DNA from: an uncultured Geobacter sp. | GTDB lineage: Bacteria; Desulfobacterota; Desulfuromonadia; Geobacterales; CAIOGM01 | Length of the DNA stretch: 57,931 bases | NCBI GenBank assembly: GCA_903857795.1 | Contig: CAIOGM010000148.1 | Span: 1-57,931, forward strand | Reading direction: 5' to 3' | In this document: piece after piece, positions 52,846-57,931 of the stretch | Position numbering within the stretch: position 1 is the first letter of the stretch | How the letters are laid out: each line of letters opens with the position of its first letter | Notes under the pieces: generated by a model | The model's database searches: none | Told to the model about the DNA's origin: nothing | What the model saw: only the letters and a program-made list of their open reading frames with translations | Translations under genes and position numbers: made by a program

Positions 52846-54702
52846 ATGGGTTACGAAGTCAAGAATGAACAACTGAAGAAGTGGGTAGCAGAAGTCGCGG
52901 CGCTCTGTGAACCGGAAAGCATCCACTGGTGCGATGGCTCCCAAGAGGAGTACGACAGCCTCTGTAATCAGCTGGTAGCATCGGGGACCTTCAAGAAACT
53001 CAATCAGGAGAAGCGTCCCAACAGCTACCTGGCGTGGTCCGATCCGGGCGACGTGGCCCGGGTGGAAGACCGAACCTTCATCTGCAGTACCACCAAGGAT
53101 GACGCCGGCCCCACCAATAACTGGATGAACCCCAAAGAGATGAAGGAGATCCTGGCCGGTCTGTTCAAGGGGTGTATGAAGGGACGTGTCATGTACGTCA
53201 TCCCCTTCAGCATGGGTCCGCTGGGCTCCCCCATCGCCAAGATCGGCGTAGAGATCTCTGACTCGGCCTATGTTGCGGTCAACATGAAGATCATGACCCG
53301 CATGGGAAAGGCGGTCATCGACGTCCTGGGCAATGACGACTTCATCCCCTGCCTCCACTCCGTGGGCGCCCCGCTCCTCCCCGGCCAGAAGGACGTTACC
53401 TGGCCCTGCAACAAAGAAAAATACATCGTCCACTTCCCCGAAGAGCGTGCCATCTGGTCCTACGGCAGCGGCTACGGCGGGAACGCCCTCCTGGGCAAGA
53501 AGTGCCTGGCGCTACGGATCGCCTCCAGGATTGCCGCCGATGAAGGGTGGTTGGCCGAGCATATGCTGATCCTGGGGATCGAGTCCCCTGAAGGGGAGAA
53601 GACCTATGTGGGCGCCGCCTTCCCAAGCGCCTGCGGCAAGACCAACCTGGCCATGCTGGTGCCGCCCGAATCCTTCGACAAGAAGGGGTGGAAGATCTAC
53701 ACCGTGGGAGATGACATCGCCTGGATCAAGCCGGGACCTGACGGTCAGCTCTACGCCATCAATCCGGAATACGGCTTCTTCGGCGTCGCTCCGGGGACCT
53801 CGGAAAAGACCAATCCCAACGCCATGGCCTCCTGCACCACCAACTCCATCTTCACCAACGTGGCGCTGACCCCGGACGGCGACGTCTGGTGGGAGGGGAT
53901 GACCGATGTGAAACCGGCCAACCTCACCGACTGGCAGGGGAATGCCTGGACCCCGGAGTGCGGCAAGAACGCCGCCCATCCCAACTCCCGCTTCACCTCA
54001 CCGGCCTCACAGTGCCCCACCATCGATCCGGAATGGGAGAATCCCAAGGGTGTTCCCATGAGCGCCTTCATCTTCGGCGGTCGGCGCAACAAGGTCATCC
54101 CCCTCGTCTACCAGGCGTTCAACTGGAACTTCGGGGTCTACCTGGCGGCCACCATGGGCTCCGAGACCACCGCCGCAGCCGTGGGCGCCGTGGGTAACGT
54201 CCGTCGTGACCCCTTCGCCATGCTCCCCTTCACCGGGTACCATGTGGGGGATTACTTCTCTCACTGGCTGCAGATGGGGCGCACCACCCCCCAGCCGCCG
54301 CGTATCTTCAGTGTCAACTGGTTCCGCAAGGACGACAACGGTAAGTTCATGTGGCCCGGTTACGGCGAAAACATGCGGATTCTCAAGTGGATCGTCGATC
54401 GCGTCAACGGACACGCCGCCGCCATCGAGAGCCCCTTGGGATGGATGCCACGCTACGAGGATCTGGACTGGGAAGGGCTGGAGAGCATCACGCCGGAGAA
54501 GTTCTCCGACCTGACCTCCGTGGACCGCGATCTCTGGATGGATGAGGTCGTCTCCCACGAAGAGCTCTTCATCAAGCTCTACGACCGGCTCCCCAAGGAG
54601 TTCCTCCATATGCGGCAGCTGATCATCTCCAGCCTCTGGCGCTCGCCGGAACATTGGGAGCAGTTCCACCGCACCGAAGAGGGGTTCGGCTTCAACGACT
54701 GA
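52846..54702 (+). CDS. pckG: Phosphoenolpyruvate carboxykinase (GTP)
   Basis: 618 residues from the ATG; a TTG at 52801 would add 15. It interconverts oxaloacetate and PEP with GTP, the gluconeogenic entry for acetate-using bacteria. GTP-type features: [63 protein letters not shown] (kinase P-loop), [34 protein letters not shown]. It is followed by a strong bidirectional terminator. Confidence 0.97.
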   Translation: MGYEVKNEQLKKWVAEVAALCEPESIHWCDGSQEEYDSLCNQLVASGTFKKLNQEKRPNSYLAWSDPGDVARVEDRTFICSTTKDDAGPTNNWMNPKEMKEILAGLFKGCMKGRVMYVIPFSMGPLGSPIAKIGVEISDSAYVAVNMKIMTRMGKAVIDVLGNDDFIPCLHSVGAPLLPGQKDVTWPCNKEKYIVHFPEERAIWSYGSGYGGNALLGKKCLALRIASRIAADEGWLAEHMLILGIESPEGEKTYVGAAFPSACGKTNLAMLVPPESFDKKGWKIYTVGDDIAWIKPGPDGQLYAINPEYGFFGVAPGTSEKTNPNAMASCTTNSIFTNVALTPDGDVWWEGMTDVKPANLTDWQGNAWTPECGKNAAHPNSRFTSPASQCPTIDPEWENPKGVPMSAFIFGGRRNKVIPLVYQAFNWNFGVYLAATMGSETTAAAVGAVGNVRRDPFAMLPFTGYHVGDYFSHWLQMGRTTPQPPRIFSVNWFRKDDNGKFMWPGYGENMRILKWIVDRVNGHAAAIESPLGWMPRYEDLDWEGLESITPEKFSDLTSVDRDLWMDEVVSHEELFIKLYDRLPKEFLHMRQLIISSLWRSPEHWEQFHRTEEGFGFND

Positions 54703-54724
54703 TCCTTCTGAACTGCTGATGTAA

Positions 54725-54769
54725 AAAAACCGGGCGGCATCTCCAGATAGAGGAGGGCCGCCCGGTTTT
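54725..54769. terminator. Terminator between pckG and the SWIM-protein gene
   Basis: A 9-bp stem CCGGGCGGC/GCCGCCCGG flanked by A and T tracts on either side. Confidence 0.85.
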
Positions 54770-54839
54770 GATCGTTGACGTGCGTTATTCATCCTTCCGT
54801 GGCAATTCCACCAGGGCAGTTCGCGTCCGGACGGATCCC

Positions 54840-55835
54840 TCAACGTGTCTCTTCCCAAACCCCGCGCAGCGCCTCCAGGGTTTGTGGGCGCATGCCGAGA
54901 GCGGTCGCCCCCTTCTTCTCCCACTGGGAGATACTGGCGCCGGTCATCCGGATGCGGGCGGCAAACAGAGCCTGGCTCTCCTTGAGAGACGACCGCCAAG
55001 CCGCGAGAGCATCGCCGGTGAGCGGATCGGGGAATGGAGCAACCGCCGCAATCTTCACGGATTTCCTGGCGCTTTTCGGTTTGTTAGCCACAGCCACGGC
55101 TGAGGGTGCCGGAACCGCTGCTTCGGCTTCGGCCATCTCGATCCCGAAGATGCCGGCTACGCCGGTCGGGGCGATCCTCCGGCGGGATGTTCCGGCCGTG
55201 GCCACGGCGGCCGCCACCTGAGAGACATCGATCAGCTCCTCGTGATTCACCCCCCGCAGGGAGAAGAGGAGCTCCGGCGAATTGTCCAACCGAGCGCCGA
55301 CGCCATAGAGCACAGCCGCCACATGCTTGCACATATCGGCCCAGTCCGGACAGCTGCAGTCGAATTTCATCTCGCCGGGGAGCGGGAACAGTCCCCCCTG
55401 CCGATCCGCAACGATCTCCATGACGCCACGATCCAGCTTCCCCCGCAACAGATCGATCAACGAGCCGATCCGGCCCCGGCAGGAGTGCTTGACACTCTCC
55501 CACTTCTTCTTCAAGAGCGGGGAGATGGTGATGGCGACGGTATACATGGACGAACCGCTGACCATCGCATTGATCCTCCCCGGCGTGATCTCCAGGTGGC
55601 AGACCGAACCGTTTCTGACGTAGGTCCGGCCACGGGGGAGACGGTTGGCGTAGTCGCTGAAGGACTCCATGTGATCGCACCACCCCTTCCCCCAGAAGGA
55701 ATCGGCAATCTTGCGGCCGGAGAGCTTCACCGGTTGCACCGTGAGCCCCTTCTTTTTCAACTTTTCCAGCTGTTTCTCCGCCTTTGCGCGCCTTGCCGCC
55801 ACCGGCACATAGGGCGCCCAACCGTTATAACTCAT
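54840..55835 (-). CDS. SWIM zinc-finger protein with C-terminal XRE-like helix-turn-helix
   Basis: 331 residues; the ATG at 55835 follows AAGGAG. An N-terminal part (MSYNGWAPYVPVAARRAKAE, SFWGKGWCDHMESFSDYANR) leads to the SWIM zinc site KFDCSCPDWADMCKHVAAVL (Cys-x-Cys ... Cys-x-His). A linker is followed by a helix-turn-helix (SLKESQALFAARIRMTGASI, then SQWEKKG). SWIM proteins of this kind are often encoded beside SNF2 helicases and may bind DNA with them; the helicase here lies 27 kb away. Function unknown. Confidence 0.85.
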   Translation of the reverse strand: MSYNGWAPYVPVAARRAKAEKQLEKLKKKGLTVQPVKLSGRKIADSFWGKGWCDHMESFSDYANRLPRGRTYVRNGSVCHLEITPGRINAMVSGSSMYTVAITISPLLKKKWESVKHSCRGRIGSLIDLLRGKLDRGVMEIVADRQGGLFPLPGEMKFDCSCPDWADMCKHVAAVLYGVGARLDNSPELLFSLRGVNHEELIDVSQVAAAVATAGTSRRRIAPTGVAGIFGIEMAEAEAAVPAPSAVAVANKPKSARKSVKIAAVAPFPDPLTGDALAAWRSSLKESQALFAARIRMTGASISQWEKKGATALGMRPQTLEALRGVWEETR

Positions 55836-56035
55836 AAGAACTTTCTCCTTCTGATCGGGAACATTCCTCACCCCTTGTGGGGCAACATACTGCAGCAACA
55901 GCAGTCACCTTTCAAGCGGTTTTTCTGTTCCTCCCGCATCACGTGCGGCAGGAGCAGAATAATCTGGCAATAAGAGGCGATAATGCTAGAATGTCGCGCA
56001 TCGGCGACACTATCGAATATGTGGGGAGAATTACG

Positions 56036-57694
56036 ATGAAATCCATGGGCTATTTTCTATCAGGGCTGTTGATGCTGGTCATGATATCTGGATGCGGCAG
56101 CGGCTTCGAATGGTTTCCGGGGACACCCACCGCGCTGACCATCAACACCAAGACACTGCCTAATGCAACGATCGGGACCGCCTACAGCCAGCAACTCTCC
56201 GCTTCCGGCGGCAAGAGCCCCTATACCTGGTCGCTCACGGCCGGCGCGACTCTTCCCGCCGGGCTGACGATGGCATCATCAGGGGTCATCTCCGGCACTC
56301 CATCGAGCGCAGCCGTGACCAGCTCTTTCTCCGTCACGGTGACCGACTCGGCCAGCTCTCCAACGAGCGCCACGCAGACGCTCACCATCACCATCTCGAT
56401 CCCGTTGACCGTCACCTCAACCTCCCTGCCCAGCGCCACCATCGGAACTGCGTACAGCGCAACACTCACGGCCAGCGGCGGCGCCACCCCCTACACTTTT
56501 GCCGTAACCACCGGCTCCCTGCCTGCCGGCCTGAGCCTGAATGCAGCAACAGGGGCAATCACCGGGACTCCGACCACTGCGGCACTCCTGCCAGGTTCGT
56601 TCACCATCACGGTGACCGACTCTTCCAGCCCCAAAGCCAGCGCCACACAGGCACTCATCATCGGCGGTCTTCTCGGGGGATCGATTCAAGGCAAAGCGCT
56701 TGTGCTGACAAATACTGTCTCAACGTTAGCCGGTTCAGCCGGACAGGCAGGATCAGCGGATGGCACCGGAAGCGTTGCCAGATTTTCCGGCCCCATGGGA
56801 GTCACCACAGACGGGGTCAACCTCTATGTCTCTGACGGAGGCAACCACACCATCCGGCAAATCGTGATCGCCACCGGAGCAGTTACGACAATGGCCGGTC
56901 AGGCAGATGTCGCCGGATCAGCAGACGGCGTCGGCATTGCCGCCACCTTCAACACCCCTTCCGACATCACCACCGACGGAACCAACCTCTATGTTACTGA
57001 TAGCAGCAACAACGTCATACGGCAGATCGTGATAGCCACTAAAAAAGTAACAACGATCGCCGGTACAGTAGGAGTTCCAGGCTCAGCCGATGGCGTAGGT
57101 CTTAGCGCCAGCTTCAACCGCCCCTACGGCATCACCATGGATAGCGCCAACCTCTACGTAACGGATCAGGTTGACAACACCATACGGCAGTTCGCCCTTG
57201 CCTCCCAGAAAGTAACAACTCTCGCCGGCACAGCAGGGACGACTGGGTCAGCGAACGGCATCGGCGCCGCCGCCAGCTTTGATGGACCTGCCGGCCTCAC
57301 CACCAACGGGGCCAATCTCTATGTGGTTGAGCAGAACAGCGGCACCATCAGGAAGGTAGTGATCACCTCCGGTGCTGTGACAACATTTGCAGGCACCGCA
57401 GGAGTCACCGGCGCAGCAGACGGCGTAGGCCCTGCTGCCAGCTTCAACTTTCCTTCGGGCGTCTCCACTGACGGGACAAACCTCTATGTAGCCGATTATG
57501 GGAACAACACCATACGGAAGATCGTGATTGCTACCGGTACAGTAACGACGATCGCCGGTACTGCCGGGATCTCAGGCGCAGCCGATGCGACCGGATCTGC
57601 CGCCAGCTTCAACTCCCCGGCCAGCAGCAGCACCGATGGGAGCAGCCTCTACATAACGGATCAGGGGAACGCCACCATCCGGAAGATTCAATAA
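56036..57694 (+). CDS. Lipoprotein with Ig-like (putative He_PIG) domains and NHL repeats
   Basis: 552 residues; the ATG follows GGGGAGA. A lipoprotein signal (MKSMGYFLSGLLMLVMISGC) with Cys at position 20 anchors it. Two Ig-like units follow (ATIGTAYSQQLSASGGKSPY, ATIGTAYSATLTASGGATPY, each ending LPAGL...GTP), then six NHL repeats of about 55 residues with the pattern LYVTD..NN.IRQIVIA.. and AGTAG..GSADGVG..ASFN. NHL repeats form beta-propellers that bind proteins or sugars. Probably an outer-membrane or periplasmic surface protein; the ligand is unknown. Confidence 0.9.
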   Translation: MKSMGYFLSGLLMLVMISGCGSGFEWFPGTPTALTINTKTLPNATIGTAYSQQLSASGGKSPYTWSLTAGATLPAGLTMASSGVISGTPSSAAVTSSFSVTVTDSASSPTSATQTLTITISIPLTVTSTSLPSATIGTAYSATLTASGGATPYTFAVTTGSLPAGLSLNAATGAITGTPTTAALLPGSFTITVTDSSSPKASATQALIIGGLLGGSIQGKALVLTNTVSTLAGSAGQAGSADGTGSVARFSGPMGVTTDGVNLYVSDGGNHTIRQIVIATGAVTTMAGQADVAGSADGVGIAATFNTPSDITTDGTNLYVTDSSNNVIRQIVIATKKVTTIAGTVGVPGSADGVGLSASFNRPYGITMDSANLYVTDQVDNTIRQFALASQKVTTLAGTAGTTGSANGIGAAASFDGPAGLTTNGANLYVVEQNSGTIRKVVITSGAVTTFAGTAGVTGAADGVGPAASFNFPSGVSTDGTNLYVADYGNNTIRKIVIATGTVTTIAGTAGISGAADATGSAASFNSPASSSTDGSSLYITDQGNATIRKIQ

Positions 57695-57728
57695 GAGGGG
57701 GCTGGGATAGACTCAATACACTGTCATA

Positions 57729-57758
57729 GGGGCGAAGCAAAGTTTACCTGCTTCGCCC
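57729..57758 (-). repeat. REP-like palindrome, copy 2
   Basis: GGGGCGAAGCA...TGCTTCGCCC forms a hairpin and, read in reverse, matches the copy at 14112-14142 at 27 of 30 positions. A CTCTTCTT tail may also end the lipoprotein transcript. Confidence 0.6.
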
Positions 57759-57874
57759 TCTTCTTAACTCAGTCGATTTCCGACAACTATAGACTTTCAG
57801 AAAAAGATTTTTGCTCTGCAACTATCCAGCTCACGAAAATAGAACCTGTAGAGCCGATCATTCACAGTTACGTT

Positions 57875-57912
57875 CCTCCCCTTTCAAGGGGGAGGTCAGG
57901 AGGGGGATGGGG
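57875..57912. repeat. Palindrome CCTCCCC...GGGGGAGG with downstream direct repeat
   Basis: CCTCCCCTTTCAAGGGGGAGG (57875-57895) is a hairpin followed by AGGAGGGGGATGGGG. A loosely similar CCCCCTTT...AGGGGG occurs after cbiM (near 22370-22395). It looks like a common intergenic repeat; no gene occupies 57760-57931. Confidence 0.4.
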
Positions 57913-57931
57913 AACTCTTCGTACTAAACCC

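Noticed and set aside
56700-57690. Regular DNA repeats that might suggest a CRISPR or satellite array
   Set aside because: They are in frame and encode NHL repeats; there are no short unique spacers and no cas genes.

Overview
The window looks like chromosome from a high-GC member of the Geobacter group (Desulfuromonadia). The assignment rests on inner-membrane multihaem cytochrome modules of the kind known from Geobacter extracellular respiration, a geopeptide-type RiPP locus, a cobalamin riboswitch with nucleotide-loop and cobalt-uptake genes, GTP-dependent PEP carboxykinase, and the gene repertoire as a whole. No rRNA, tRNA or CRISPR array was seen. All function calls come from reading the sequence; no database was searched.

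Layout. 1-5.2 kb: a TonB-dependent receptor with a coupled secreted protein, divergent from a small RiPP precursor gene (2226-2324) and its radical SAM/SPASM maturase, which is broken by one extra G in a G8 tract. An AAA ATPase and a noncoding stretch with a good sRNA candidate follow. 5.2-10.4 kb: a ribbon-helix-helix regulator, then a leftward housekeeping run ispD-ispF-glnS-cysS interrupted by a DUF4258 gene pair. 10.6-16 kb: accessory DNA with a ferritin-like protein, engB, a HIRAN/J-domain pair, two toxin-antitoxin modules and a REP-associated transposase bounded by perfect 28-bp inverted repeats. 16.1-29.7 kb: a cobalamin riboswitch followed by cobU-cobT-cobS-cobC-cbiA, a Phd/RelE module, cbiM-cbiN-like-trmO, a 1407-residue SNF2 helicase, cbiQ-cbiO and a DUF2062 protein. 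29.7-40 kb: a two-component system, a RhlE-type helicase, rlmN, a DUF748 protein, a short chromate transporter, a cold-shock protein, a NERD protein and a Pit/DUF47 phosphate module.

40.4-41.7 kb: DAHP synthase preceded by what reads as a complete transcription attenuator, with a 36-codon leader peptide carrying 7 Phe, 2 Tyr and 2 Trp codons, competing hairpins and a terminator. 42.3-50.7 kb: a leftward electron-transfer block that places a CbcL-type nonahaem c/b fusion, a CbcS/CbcT/CbcU-like module and an ImcH-like heptahaem cytochrome side by side. 51-57.9 kb: an aminotransferase, a tiny zinc-ribbon protein and a rubredoxin sharing a terminator, pckG, a SWIM zinc-finger protein and an NHL-repeat lipoprotein.

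The most notable signals are the RiPP locus with its frameshifted maturase, the aromatic attenuator of the DAHP synthase gene, the clustering of three kinds of quinol-oxidising complex, the sRNA candidate at 4.9 kb, the RAYT element with its repeats, the HIRAN/J-domain pair, and a set of short-period (7-10 bp) intergenic repeats that recur with different units at five places.
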